Positions 26,868 through 35,805 of a DNA stretch of 64,000 nt are shown in pieces. Every line of letters begins with the position of its first letter. Position 1 is the first letter of the stretch. Source of the stretch: Anoxynatronum sibiricum (GTDB taxonomy: Bacteria; Bacillota; Clostridia; Peptostreptococcales; Tindalliaceae); assembly GCF_039414295.1 (NCBI RefSeq), contig NZ_JBCITM010000014.1, forward strand, positions 32,463 through 96,462. Reading direction: 5' to 3'. Under the pieces are notes generated by a model, which was not told where the DNA came from, did no database searches, and worked only from the letters and a program-made list of their open reading frames with translations. The translations under genes and the position numbers were made by a program.

Positions 26868-28196
26868 ATGAGCACAGTCATTTTAAGTGGGCTTCCAGAA
26901 AGCCAGCAAACCCTGGAAGCAATGATCACACAGATGGTAACAGAATCACAGACGGTCTTACAGCCAGCATCAAAGTCGGCGGTGATCCGCGTCACCTGCC
27001 TGCCCCTGCGCACCCTTCATCTGGAACCCTGTGCCTGCTGTGAAGCCTGTGCTTACAAAAGCCCCGGGGCCTGTGCCCTGAAAGATGACACCGCCACCCT
27101 GATGAAACACATTGCCCCGGCAGACACACTGGTGCTCCTGACACCGGTACGCTTTGGCAGTTACAGTGCCCGGATGAAGCAAACCGTTGATAAGTTCATG
27201 CTGCTGGCCCAGCCCGGCTATGGACACTACCGGGGTAGTCTGGTGCATCCTGCCCGATATGGCACCAAGAAAATCATTGGCCTGGGAGTGGCTGAATCAG
27301 TTTCCCCCCAGGCAACAGCCAATTTCACCCGACTGGTGGCCCACAACGCCCATAACCTACAGTCTCCCTGGAATGCCGGCGTGATCAATCCCCGGCAGTC
27401 ACCGGAAGAACTTCACCGTGAAGTGACGCGTCTTATCAATGAAGCATCGGTGACGTCGCCTGCTGAAGATATCTTTTCAGAGCCAGTCCGCTCGCTTGGT
27501 GATCCGGTCATCGCTCCATTAATGAAGTCGCAGCGCTGGCTCTTTCTCAACGGAAGCCCCCGAAGAGAAGGCACCTCCCAGTCCTTCATCAATACCATGG
27601 CGCAGCTGGTAGAGGAGGCGGGTCATGAAACCACGCTGCTGCAGATACAGCCCTTTGCCAGAGAAAAGACTCCGTTCAGTGCAATGGAAGAGGAGCTGGC
27701 CGCCTGTGATGTGTTGGTGCTTTCCGCTCCTCTTTATTCCGACACACTGCCCTACACCAATCAATGGCTGCTGGAAAAACTGGCAGATAGCTGCTCACAG
27801 CATTTGGAAGGAAAGTGTTTTTTTACCGTGGCCCAGTGCGGGTTCCCCGACGGTTCCCGTCTTGTTCCGATGCTGAATACCTGCCGGATTTTTGCCGAAG
27901 AAACGAGGATGATCTGGCTGGGTGGATTAGCCTTTGGCGGCGGCCCCCTCATCAACGGTGCCGGGCTGGAAACCCTTGGGAAAAAAGGCCGGCAGTACAT
28001 GCGGGGTTTCCATCTGGCGGTGACGGCAGTGCTGGCCCGGCAGCCTATTCCGGCTGAAAGCCAGCAGCTGTTAACAGTGCGTATTCCAAAGGCGATGCAC
28101 CGTCCCATGATCTGGTACCTGAACCACCGGGTGAAAAAAGAAGCCCGGTATCAGGGGGCTGTGGATGTGAATGCCCGGCCCTACCTGACCGACTGA
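26868..28196 (+). CDS. Tandem NADPH-dependent FMN reductase/flavodoxin-like protein
   Basis: 442 residues made of two flavodoxin-like halves. The first (residues 1-~215) has CCEACAYKSPGACALKDD and PVRFGSYSARMKQTVDKF, typical of the NADPH-dependent FMN reductase family with a cysteine-rich loop. The second (~226-442) begins WLFLNGSPRREGTSQSF, with SAPLYSDTLPYTNQWLLEKL. The flavin-phosphate loop is clear in the second half (NGSPRREGTS) but weak in the first (LSGLPESQQT), so only one half may bind FMN. A cytosolic electron donor for the preceding FMN protein is inferred. ATG 26868 has AAAGGA 8 bases upstream; a terminator follows. Confidence 0.82.
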   Translation: MSTVILSGLPESQQTLEAMITQMVTESQTVLQPASKSAVIRVTCLPLRTLHLEPCACCEACAYKSPGACALKDDTATLMKHIAPADTLVLLTPVRFGSYSARMKQTVDKFMLLAQPGYGHYRGSLVHPARYGTKKIIGLGVAESVSPQATANFTRLVAHNAHNLQSPWNAGVINPRQSPEELHREVTRLINEASVTSPAEDIFSEPVRSLGDPVIAPLMKSQRWLFLNGSPRREGTSQSFINTMAQLVEEAGHETTLLQIQPFAREKTPFSAMEEELAACDVLVLSAPLYSDTLPYTNQWLLEKLADSCSQHLEGKCFFTVAQCGFPDGSRLVPMLNTCRIFAEETRMIWLGGLAFGGGPLINGAGLETLGKKGRQYMRGFHLAVTAVLARQPIPAESQQLLTVRIPKAMHRPMIWYLNHRVKKEARYQGAVDVNARPYLTD

Positions 28197-28303
28197 TGCG
28201 GCTCACCGCGCAGACTGATACGACTCACCGTCGACAGCAGTCGCTGGAAAGATGTGTTCATTTCACTGTTTTGGTTCATGATCTTTTGAGGTTTTATCAT
28301 TAC

Positions 28304-28362
28304 CGGACAGGCAGAGTTCTCGTCGATCTTTTCAGGCGAGAGTCATGCCTGTTCGTTTTTTT
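28304..28362 (+). terminator. Rho-independent terminator
   Basis: The stem GACAGGCA...TGCCTGTTC includes an inner CTCG/CGAG helix and is followed by GTTTTTTT. It closes the marR operon. Confidence 0.75.
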
Positions 28363-28472
28363 GAGGCGAAGGAATCAGCATGACCATTCAAAGCCTTCGG
28401 TTACTGAATGAACAGTCGGGTATGAATGGAAGTAGGTAGTGAGTTTGGCAGCAAAGAAGTGGAGGGCTGTGG

Positions 28473-30263
28473 ATGGATGGTTCCATGATCACTGTACTGC
28501 TGATGCTGACAGTCACCATTGGGCTGCTGGCGGCAGATGTACTCCGCATCGATCTGGTGGCACTTCTGGTGATGCTGCTCTTGGGATGGACGGGCATTCT
28601 AACGGCTGAAGAGGCTTTTTCAGGATTCTCCAGCAATGCGGTCATCGCCATGATGGGGGTGATGATGATCAGTCAGGGCCTTGCCAAAACCGGGATTATT
28701 GACCGGCTTTCCCAAATGGCTGTTCGCATAACCGGTGGTGGAAAAACGATTATTGTCCTGAGCATTTCTCTTATGGCAGGGTTGCTTTCCGGTGTATTGA
28801 TCACTGTCGGTGTGGCCGCACTGTTTTTGCCGGTGATGCGGCAGATCTCCCGCCGGCAGAAAATTCCAGCTTCAGACCTGCTGATGCCCATGGGGTTTTC
28901 AGCCATTCTGGGTGCCAACCTGACCATGGTGGGATCAGCCCCGCTCATCGTGCTCAACGATTTACTGCGCAGCGGCGGGCAGAAGCCCTACGGGCTCCTC
29001 AGTGTATTCCCGGTGGGCGTGCTCCTGCTGGGGGCCGGCCTCCTGTATTTCTGGCTGTTGGGAAGCCGGATCCTGCCGGACACCTCCCAGCGACCCACGG
29101 CCCAGTCTCACCAGGAAAAACTGATGGAAACCCTCCATCTTTCTCACCATATCAGCTGTTACCGCATCCCTCCAGACTGCCCCTTGATAGGAAAGACGCT
29201 GGATGAAGCAGCCATCTGGCAGCGTTTTCAGCTGCATCTTCTGGGAATGGCGGGTGAATCAGGGGTGGAGTATGTCCCCTGGCGCGAAACCCGGTTTCGT
29301 TCCGGTCAGGTGCTGTCTCTCCTTGGAACAGAAGAAGCCTCCCGGCATTTTTCAGAAACATGCGGTCTCCAACCGGCAAAGGCCGGCGAATCCCTCCAAT
29401 CCCTGGCAGAATCCCATAGTGCCGGATTTGCAGAAGTCATCATTCCGCCCCGTTCGGCCATGGCAGACAGCAGCCTGAGGGAGTTCTCACTGCGGAAAAA
29501 ATATGCCGTGGAGCCACTGGTACTTTTCAGTGGCGGGGAAGAGGTGCGGGAAGATTTTTCCGATCACCACATGCGCCAGGGAGATACCCTGGTGGTGTAC
29601 GGCTTGTGGCAACATATCCGCGAACTTAGTCGCAGCCCCGATTTCATCGTCATCACCCCTGTTGCGGCACCGGACCATACTCCTGAAAAGACCAAAGCCG
29701 CCGTTGCCTGCCTGCTGGGGGCCGTTGCCATGACCCTGGTTGGTTTTCCGGTATCCCTGGCCTTCTTTTCAGGTGCTGTGGCCATGATCCTGGCTAAGGT
29801 GGTGACCCTGCAGGAAGGATACCAGGCCATTGAATGGAAAGTGATTTTTCTCCTGGCAGGCCTGATTCCCCTGGGGACAGCCATGCAGAAAACCGGCACC
29901 GCAGCGTTTCTGTCAGAAAATCTCATGAAGCTTCTGGCAGGCCGGCATCCGTTGTTCTTTCTTCTGGCAGTGGCAGCACTGGCCAGTTTTTTTGCCCTGT
30001 TCATGTCCAATGTGGGGGCAGTGGTGATTCTAACGCCGCTGGTGATGAGTATGGCCGCCATGGCCGAAGTAGACCCCCGGGGAGCGGCTTTGCTGGCGGC
30101 GGTGTGTGCTTCCAACGCACTGATTCTGCCCACACATCAGGTGAATGCCCTGCTGCTGTCACCGGGGGGGTATCGCAATACTGATTTTATGAGAGCGGGA
30201 GGAGGGATGAGTCTCATCTATGTGATGATCTCGGTGACTTTCTTCTATTTCTTCATGATCTAA
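28473..30263 (+). CDS. SLC13/DASS-type permease with central RCK_C domains
   Basis: 596 residues. Membrane helices occupy residues ~5-195 and ~410-596, with the DASS-like SNAVIAMMGVMMISQGL and the mirrored SNVGAVVILTPLVMSMA. Between them lie two soluble TrkA-C (RCK_C)-like domains (about 215-300 and 310-395; PPDCPLIGKTLDEAAIWQRF, GQVLSLLGT; RSAMADSSLREFSLRKKY, GDTLVVYG). This architecture is common in bacterial SLC13-type carriers for sulfate or dicarboxylates. Its neighbours, the CstB-like enzyme downstream and flavin reductases upstream, fit either a sulfur anion or a respiratory dicarboxylate. No gating ligand can be read from sequence. Confidence 0.85.
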   Translation: MDGSMITVLLMLTVTIGLLAADVLRIDLVALLVMLLLGWTGILTAEEAFSGFSSNAVIAMMGVMMISQGLAKTGIIDRLSQMAVRITGGGKTIIVLSISLMAGLLSGVLITVGVAALFLPVMRQISRRQKIPASDLLMPMGFSAILGANLTMVGSAPLIVLNDLLRSGGQKPYGLLSVFPVGVLLLGAGLLYFWLLGSRILPDTSQRPTAQSHQEKLMETLHLSHHISCYRIPPDCPLIGKTLDEAAIWQRFQLHLLGMAGESGVEYVPWRETRFRSGQVLSLLGTEEASRHFSETCGLQPAKAGESLQSLAESHSAGFAEVIIPPRSAMADSSLREFSLRKKYAVEPLVLFSGGEEVREDFSDHHMRQGDTLVVYGLWQHIRELSRSPDFIVITPVAAPDHTPEKTKAAVACLLGAVAMTLVGFPVSLAFFSGAVAMILAKVVTLQEGYQAIEWKVIFLLAGLIPLGTAMQKTGTAAFLSENLMKLLAGRHPLFFLLAVAALASFFALFMSNVGAVVILTPLVMSMAAMAEVDPRGAALLAAVCASNALILPTHQVNALLLSPGGYRNTDFMRAGGGMSLIYVMISVTFFYFFMI

Positions 30264-30320
30264 CCCATGGTATTTTTTGCAACTCATCCACCTGGAACGT
30301 ATTAAGAGGAGGCGCATGAC

Positions 30321-31757
30321 ATGTTGCTCAAACACTTTTTCACCGAAAAAATTGCCCACAGTTCCTACATGCTCATCGGTCAGGATACCTGTGCTGTCAT
30401 TGATCCCCAGCGAGATGTGGATCATTACATTGAGGAAGCCCGGTCTCAGGGGGTAAAAATCACCCACATATGCCAGACACACCTCCATGCCGATTTCATT
30501 TCCGGTCACATGGATCTGGCAGAGAAAACGGGTGCCCAGATTTATGTGGCCAAATCAGCGGCGTGTACCTTCGACCATGTGCCCCTGTCAGAGGGAGATG
30601 TCATTGAACTGGAGGATATGCGGCTGCAGGTACTGGAAACTCCCGGGCATACACCGGAGCACCTCAGCTATGTGGTGGTGGATACCTCCAGGACGGAGAG
30701 TCCGGTGGGGGTTTTTGTGGGAGACACCCTTTTTGTGGGTGATGTGGGACGACCAGATCTCTTTCCCAACCGGGCCCGGGAACTGGCAGAAAAACTGTAT
30801 CACAGCCTCCATGACAAGCTGTTGAAACTGCCGGACTACTGTGAAGTTTACCCGGCCCACGGTGCCGGATCTCTTTGCGGCAGAGCGATGGGAGCCAAGT
30901 GGCGCAGTACCATCGGCTATGAGCGGAATTTTAACGATGCCCTGCTGATCACTGACAAAGAAGCGTTTATCACCTCACTGACAGAAAACATGCCTGAGGC
31001 ACCGGATCATTTCAGCCGATGCAGTGACATCAATCGCCGTGGACCCGTGCAGGTGAAAGATCTGCCTCCACTGGCAGAACTGCGACCCGATGAATTTCAG
31101 AAGATTGCCGCAGAACCAGACACCATTGTGCTGGACACCCGCAGCTACCTGGCCTTTGGGGGCCAGCATGTGAAAGGCTCCTGGCATCTTGATCTGAATG
31201 GAAACTTTCCCACCTTCGCCGGCTGGGTACTCCCCACAGACAAAAAAATTCTCCTGGTGGCAGACGACTATGACAAGGCCAAAGAAGCCGTTATCTGGGC
31301 GCGGCGCACCGGAGTGGACAACATCGTGGGATACCTGGAGGGCAGCTTGTCCAGCTGGTCGGTGACAGGCCTGCCATCTGGTTCGGTGTACCAGATGGCG
31401 GCAGAAGATCTTCATGAATGGGTTACCGGGGAGGATGATTTTGTGCTGCTGGATGTTCGCGCTGTCCAGGAGTATGAAGACAGTCATATCAAGGGATCTG
31501 TGAACATTCCTGTGGCAGCGCTGCGTAGCCGTTACGATGAACTGGATCCTTTCAAAACCACAGTGGTGGTCTGCAGCTCTGGCAATCGTTCCAGCCTTGG
31601 CACCAGCATTCTGAAACAGCACGGTTTTAAAGACCTGATCAACCTGGCCGGGGGCATGTCTGGTTACAGTGCTGCCGGTTATGCCAAGGAATGCCGGGCT
31701 TGTGCTTCGCCCCATGGGTCCCGGTTTTTCACCGGATATCGAAAAACCCCCTTATAG
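30321..31757 (+). CDS. CstB-like persulfide dioxygenase-sulfurtransferase
   Basis: 478 residues in the CstB order. An N-terminal metallo-beta-lactamase domain has THLHADF (H54, H56, D58), a PGHTPEH histidine, a GDTLFVGDVG aspartate and a YPAHGAG histidine binding one iron. A first rhodanese domain (about 265-355) lacks the catalytic Cys (VADDYDKA). A second rhodanese (about 365-460) has C418 in CSSGNRSS. The family oxidises persulfides to thiosulfate/sulfite and protects against sulfide stress. Four extra cysteine or histidine positions occur in the C-terminal tail (ECRACASPHG). AGGAGG precedes the ATG by 10 bases; a small membrane protein follows in the same transcript. Confidence 0.9.
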   Translation: MLLKHFFTEKIAHSSYMLIGQDTCAVIDPQRDVDHYIEEARSQGVKITHICQTHLHADFISGHMDLAEKTGAQIYVAKSAACTFDHVPLSEGDVIELEDMRLQVLETPGHTPEHLSYVVVDTSRTESPVGVFVGDTLFVGDVGRPDLFPNRARELAEKLYHSLHDKLLKLPDYCEVYPAHGAGSLCGRAMGAKWRSTIGYERNFNDALLITDKEAFITSLTENMPEAPDHFSRCSDINRRGPVQVKDLPPLAELRPDEFQKIAAEPDTIVLDTRSYLAFGGQHVKGSWHLDLNGNFPTFAGWVLPTDKKILLVADDYDKAKEAVIWARRTGVDNIVGYLEGSLSSWSVTGLPSGSVYQMAAEDLHEWVTGEDDFVLLDVRAVQEYEDSHIKGSVNIPVAALRSRYDELDPFKTTVVVCSSGNRSSLGTSILKQHGFKDLINLAGGMSGYSAAGYAKECRACASPHGSRFFTGYRKTPL

Positions 31758-31793
31758 GCGACGTGCGAGTAGCCAACGAAGGAGGAAAGCACC

Positions 31794-32024
31794 ATGTCAT
31801 TTTTCAATTACGAAAAAATCGGCCTGAGCGTCGACTGGCAATGGGTGCTGATCACTGGTCTGTTTGCCGCACTCTATCCCCGCTTAGAAAAGGGGATTTT
31901 GAAGGTGGGCGATTACGGAGACATCACCATGCCAGAACTGTTGAAAGTGAACGGTTGGGCGGTGGTGATCCCCGTGACTGCCGGTATTGTGCTGTTCCTG
32001 GCTTGGCTGGAATCCTTGGGGTGA
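31794..32024 (+). CDS. Small membrane protein
   Basis: 76 residues, not recognised. Two hydrophobic segments (WQWVLITGLFAALY and VNGWAVVIPVTAGIVLFLAWL) flank a charged middle (PRLEKGILKVGDYGDITMPELLK). GGAGG 10 bases before the ATG and a terminator overlapping its stop show a real gene co-transcribed with the CstB-like enzyme 36 bases upstream. A role as a membrane partner in sulfur handling is conjecture from position only. Confidence 0.7.
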   Translation: MSFFNYEKIGLSVDWQWVLITGLFAALYPRLEKGILKVGDYGDITMPELLKVNGWAVVIPVTAGIVLFLAWLESLG

Positions 32025-32071
32025 AGCACTTTCCGATCTCAGAGGTCCTTTTGGTTGGGAAAGTGCTTTTC
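32024..32071 (+). terminator. Rho-independent terminator
   Basis: An 11-bp stem AAGCACTTTCC/GGAAAGTGCTT, then TTTCTG. It begins at the last base of the small membrane protein's stop. Confidence 0.85.
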
Positions 32072-32126
32072 TGTGAGTGTTTGTTAGTAACCTGTCAAAC
32101 TGTGGTATAAAGGCAGTAAAGAAAAT

Positions 32127-34772
32127 ATGCCGGATCATTACCAGAAAAAGCAGCTTTCGACGGCAAATGTCAGAAAATCCAACATAAGGGATGTGACACC
32201 AATGTCCAGGAAATATTATGAGGTGCTGATGAAAAACAGCCCTGTGGGATACGCCCTTCACAGAATGCTCTATGATGAAGCGGGTAATCCCTGGGACTAC
32301 ATTTTTGAAGAGGTCAATCCCATGTTCGAGGAACTGACCGGTCTTTCCCGTGAAAAAATCGTTGGGAAAAGGGTGAAGGAAGTGATTCCGGGGATAGAGA
32401 AAAGTGAGTTCGACTGGATCCGCTATTACGGTAAAATAGCCCAAACAGGCGGGCGGGAAGAGTTCGAACAATATTCACATCCCCTGAAAAAATGGTTTCA
32501 GGTGAAAGTCTTCTCCCAGGAAAAGGACACCTTCGTCACCTACTTTCTTGACATTACCACACAGAAAAATCAACTGGAGGAACTGGAGCAGTTTTTTCAT
32601 GTGAATCTTGATCTCCTTTGCATTGCCAACACATCCGGTTATTTCGTCAAGGTGAACCATGTCTGGGAACAGTTGCTGGGGTTTCCAGACACTGTGATTC
32701 AGCAGCACCAGTTTTTGGACTTTGTTCATCCGGATGACCTGGAGGTTACCATTGAAGCCATCGAAAAGCTCACTCACGAAAAAGAAATCAAGGGTTTTGT
32801 CAACCGGTACCGCAACAGCCAGGGCAAATACCGGCAGTTGGAATGGCGGGCGGCAGCTGGACCAAACCAGCTCATTTATGCAGCTGCCCGGGACATCACA
32901 GAGCAGCTGAATTTTCAAGAAGCCAATGAATTGCAGCGGGAGCAGCTGCGCACCATCATGGATCTGGTCCCCAACTACATTTTTGCCAAAGATGAAGCGG
33001 GGGTCTATTTGCTGGCCAATAAGTCCGTGGCTTCCATTTTTGGCCAATCTCCTGAATCGGTGGTAGGGAAAACAGATCTTGACTGGGGTGTGACAGAATC
33101 GGAATTTCAGCGATACCGACAAGATGACCTTGAGGTTATCCATTCAGGAAAAGTGAAATACATCGCCAAAGAACCGGCACCCCGGCCCGATGGCACCATG
33201 GGGTGGTTTCAGACGGTTAAAATACCTTATCAGCATCCGGGACATGACTTGCAGGCTGTGTTGGGTGTGGCCACCGATATAACAGAACGGGTGATGGCAG
33301 AGGAACAGATGCAGGAGTTTAACGAAAAGTTAAAAATGGCCAATCTGGAGCTGGATAGGGCAATGAACCAGGAACTGGAAGTTTCAAAGGCAAAGAGTGA
33401 ATTTTTGGCAAACATGAGCCACGAGATCCGAACACCTATGAACGCAGTAATTGGACTGAGTCATCTGGCGTTGAACGAGACCAACGACGAAAAAATGTTG
33501 AGTTACCTGAGGCGAATTCAGCATTCAGGGAAAAACCTTATGAATATCATCAACGACATCCTGGATTTCTCCAATATTGAAGCAGGAAAAATAACGATAG
33601 AAACACAATTGTTGTCAGTGAAAAAAGTGGCGAAAGAAGTGGCAAACACCTTCGAAATTCGCGCCATTCAAAAGGGGCTGACGCTTGAAACCACCATTGA
33701 CCCGGCGGTGCCTGATTATGTCATGGGCGATTCTCAGCGATTGAGGCAGATTCTCGTGAATCTGGTGAGCAATGCCGTTAAGTTCACTGAATCAGGAAGT
33801 ATTCATATAAAAGCATGGCGTGAGGCTGTGGCAGGTGACCAGATGCTGTTGCGATTTGAGGTTTCAGACACGGGTGTGGGCATTCATCCTGAAAAAGTCG
33901 AAAAGTTGTTTCAACCTTTTGCTCAGGTAGATGGATCCATCACCAGGCGTTACGGAGGTACTGGTCTGGGGCTCTCCATTTCCCGGCGCCTGATTGAACT
34001 AATGAACGGGCGTATCTGGGTGGAAAGCCAGCCTGGGCAAGGAGCCGCGTTTTCATTTGAACTGCCCTTTGAAACCATCTTTGACCATTCGGCAGTGAAT
34101 CTTCATGCTGGATTGAAAGACGTGGGACTGCTACTGGTGACCAGCAACAGTCAAGTCAGAAAGCAGGTGAGGGAACACTTGGAAAGCTTTCGTTTGCAGT
34201 TCGATTGCATCCAGAACGGAGTTCTCACACAACACCGATGTTCGGGCAGATGTGACCTGATGATTCTTCACTACAGGCCAGAAACCTGGGAGCAGGATTT
34301 TGAGGGATTGGAGCAATTGGCCCGCCGTCATCTTACCGGATTACCGGTGGTCTTGCTCATGGATACGCACGCCAGCCCGCCCGCATTACCAGACGGAGTA
34401 ACCATGAACCATATTCGGGTGAAAGAGCTGACTCAATCCGCCATGCTGGAGGCCCTCATCACTTTGATGGGCGACACAGCATATCAAGGGAACGGGTTTC
34501 GCCAGCAGGAAGCAGCTGACCAGACAGATGCTGCTGAACCACTTGATACTGAAGCGCTGACAGCGATCCTGATGGCGCTTGAAGAGCAATTGAACACCTA
34601 CAGTCTGGTGGATGAAGACGCCATGTATCAGTTGACTCGCCGTCTCAAGACAATCAAAACCTTTCACCAGGTTGTTGAAGAATTTCAGCACGCTGTGGAA
34701 TCCTTTGAGTACGACAAGGCGATGGATACCCTGAAAAAAATCCGACAGCAGATGGGAGATGAAAGACAATGA
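32127..34772 (+). CDS. Cytosolic multi-PAS histidine kinase with degenerate receiver
   Basis: 881 residues without membrane helices. Three PAS domains lie at about 30-145, 155-265 and 275-395, followed by a coiled coil, HisKA (MSHEIRTPMN, H432), HATPase (NLVSNAVKFT; DTGVGI; GGTGLGLSIS) near 430-655, and a receiver-like domain (~665-790). The latter lacks the phosphorylatable Asp (DLMILHYRPETW) and so cannot accept phosphate. A helical tail of ~90 residues ends the protein. It overlaps the diguanylate cyclase response regulator by 4 bases (ATGA), which is its likely target. The start is uncertain: 32127 is given; ATG 32202 is an alternative. Confidence 0.85.
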   Translation: MPDHYQKKQLSTANVRKSNIRDVTPMSRKYYEVLMKNSPVGYALHRMLYDEAGNPWDYIFEEVNPMFEELTGLSREKIVGKRVKEVIPGIEKSEFDWIRYYGKIAQTGGREEFEQYSHPLKKWFQVKVFSQEKDTFVTYFLDITTQKNQLEELEQFFHVNLDLLCIANTSGYFVKVNHVWEQLLGFPDTVIQQHQFLDFVHPDDLEVTIEAIEKLTHEKEIKGFVNRYRNSQGKYRQLEWRAAAGPNQLIYAAARDITEQLNFQEANELQREQLRTIMDLVPNYIFAKDEAGVYLLANKSVASIFGQSPESVVGKTDLDWGVTESEFQRYRQDDLEVIHSGKVKYIAKEPAPRPDGTMGWFQTVKIPYQHPGHDLQAVLGVATDITERVMAEEQMQEFNEKLKMANLELDRAMNQELEVSKAKSEFLANMSHEIRTPMNAVIGLSHLALNETNDEKMLSYLRRIQHSGKNLMNIINDILDFSNIEAGKITIETQLLSVKKVAKEVANTFEIRAIQKGLTLETTIDPAVPDYVMGDSQRLRQILVNLVSNAVKFTESGSIHIKAWREAVAGDQMLLRFEVSDTGVGIHPEKVEKLFQPFAQVDGSITRRYGGTGLGLSISRRLIELMNGRIWVESQPGQGAAFSFELPFETIFDHSAVNLHAGLKDVGLLLVTSNSQVRKQVREHLESFRLQFDCIQNGVLTQHRCSGRCDLMILHYRPETWEQDFEGLEQLARRHLTGLPVVLLMDTHASPPALPDGVTMNHIRVKELTQSAMLEALITLMGDTAYQGNGFRQQEAADQTDAAEPLDTEALTAILMALEEQLNTYSLVDEDAMYQLTRRLKTIKTFHQVVEEFQHAVESFEYDKAMDTLKKIRQQMGDERQ

Positions 34773-35725
34773 ATGAAATAAATGAGACCGAAGGGAAAGA
34801 AGGACGTCAGACCATTCTCGTCGTGGATGACAGCCCAGTGAATCTGCAGATGCTGGGGAAGCTGCTGAACGATGAATGGCATGTGAAAGTTGCCAATAAT
34901 GGCAGAACAGCACTAAACATTGCCTCTTCGGATGATCCGCCAGATTTGATTCTTCTGGATGTGATGATGCCTGATATTGATGGTTACACCATCTGCCGCA
35001 TTTTAAAAGCTTCTCCTGAAACCAGAGACATCCCCATCATTTTCGTCACCGCTTTGAATCAGGCAGATGATGAAGCCCGCGGTCTGGCCTTGGGAGCCAT
35101 TGATTACATCGTCAAACCCTATAACAATGCCATTGTGAAAGCCCGGGTGAGGAATCATCTGGAACTGAAGCTCTATCGTGATCTGCTGAAAAACACCAGC
35201 CTCATGGATGGTCTCACCGGCATTGCCAATCGGAGGCGCTTCGATGAAACTGTTCAGGCAGAATGGAAGCGGGCTTTTCGGGACGGTCATCCGCTGGCGC
35301 TCCTCATGGTGGACATCGATTTTTTCAAAAACTTCAACGACACTTATGGTCACCAGGCCGGAGATGAATGCCTCCGTCAGGTGGCGCTCACCTTGGCTCA
35401 AAACCTGAAACGTCCTGGTGACCTGGCGGCTCGTTATGGGGGTGAAGAGTTCGCCTGTTTACTACCGGACGTGAGTGTTGAGGGAGTCAAAAAAATTGCC
35501 CAGCGGGTGCGTATGGCTGTGAAATCACTGCGAATTCCCCACGAAGCTTCTTCAGCAGCCACCGTCGTAACCGTCAGCGTGGGCGCGACATCCATCATGC
35601 CTGGGCAGGATACTGGGTGGGAAATCCTGGTGGAACGTGCCGACCAGGCGCTCTATGAAGCCAAAAGGCAGGGACGAAATCGAACTGCCTTCTTTGGAGA
35701 AAGCAATCAACATGAGAGCAGTTGA
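34769..35725 (+). CDS. Response regulator diguanylate cyclase (REC-GGDEF)
   Basis: 318 residues. The receiver domain (~15-130) has VVDDSP, D64 as phospho-acceptor (LLDVMMPDIDG), T/A and K positions (FVTALN; VKPYN). The GGDEF domain (~150-310) has an intact GGEEF signature (224-228) and an RxxD inhibitory site RPGD (215-218), so it should be an active, feedback-controlled diguanylate cyclase making c-di-GMP. It is translationally coupled to the multi-PAS kinase. This gene supplies a local source of the ligand for the c-di-GMP riboswitches 12 kb upstream. Confidence 0.95.
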   Translation: MNEINETEGKEGRQTILVVDDSPVNLQMLGKLLNDEWHVKVANNGRTALNIASSDDPPDLILLDVMMPDIDGYTICRILKASPETRDIPIIFVTALNQADDEARGLALGAIDYIVKPYNNAIVKARVRNHLELKLYRDLLKNTSLMDGLTGIANRRRFDETVQAEWKRAFRDGHPLALLMVDIDFFKNFNDTYGHQAGDECLRQVALTLAQNLKRPGDLAARYGGEEFACLLPDVSVEGVKKIAQRVRMAVKSLRIPHEASSAATVVTVSVGATSIMPGQDTGWEILVERADQALYEAKRQGRNRTAFFGESNQHESS

Positions 35726-35805
35726 ACCTGAAAACGAATGGGGGGAACCGTTCACAAAACATGATAAATGGTGATTCATAAACATCAGGGAAGGAGCTGT
35801 GATCA

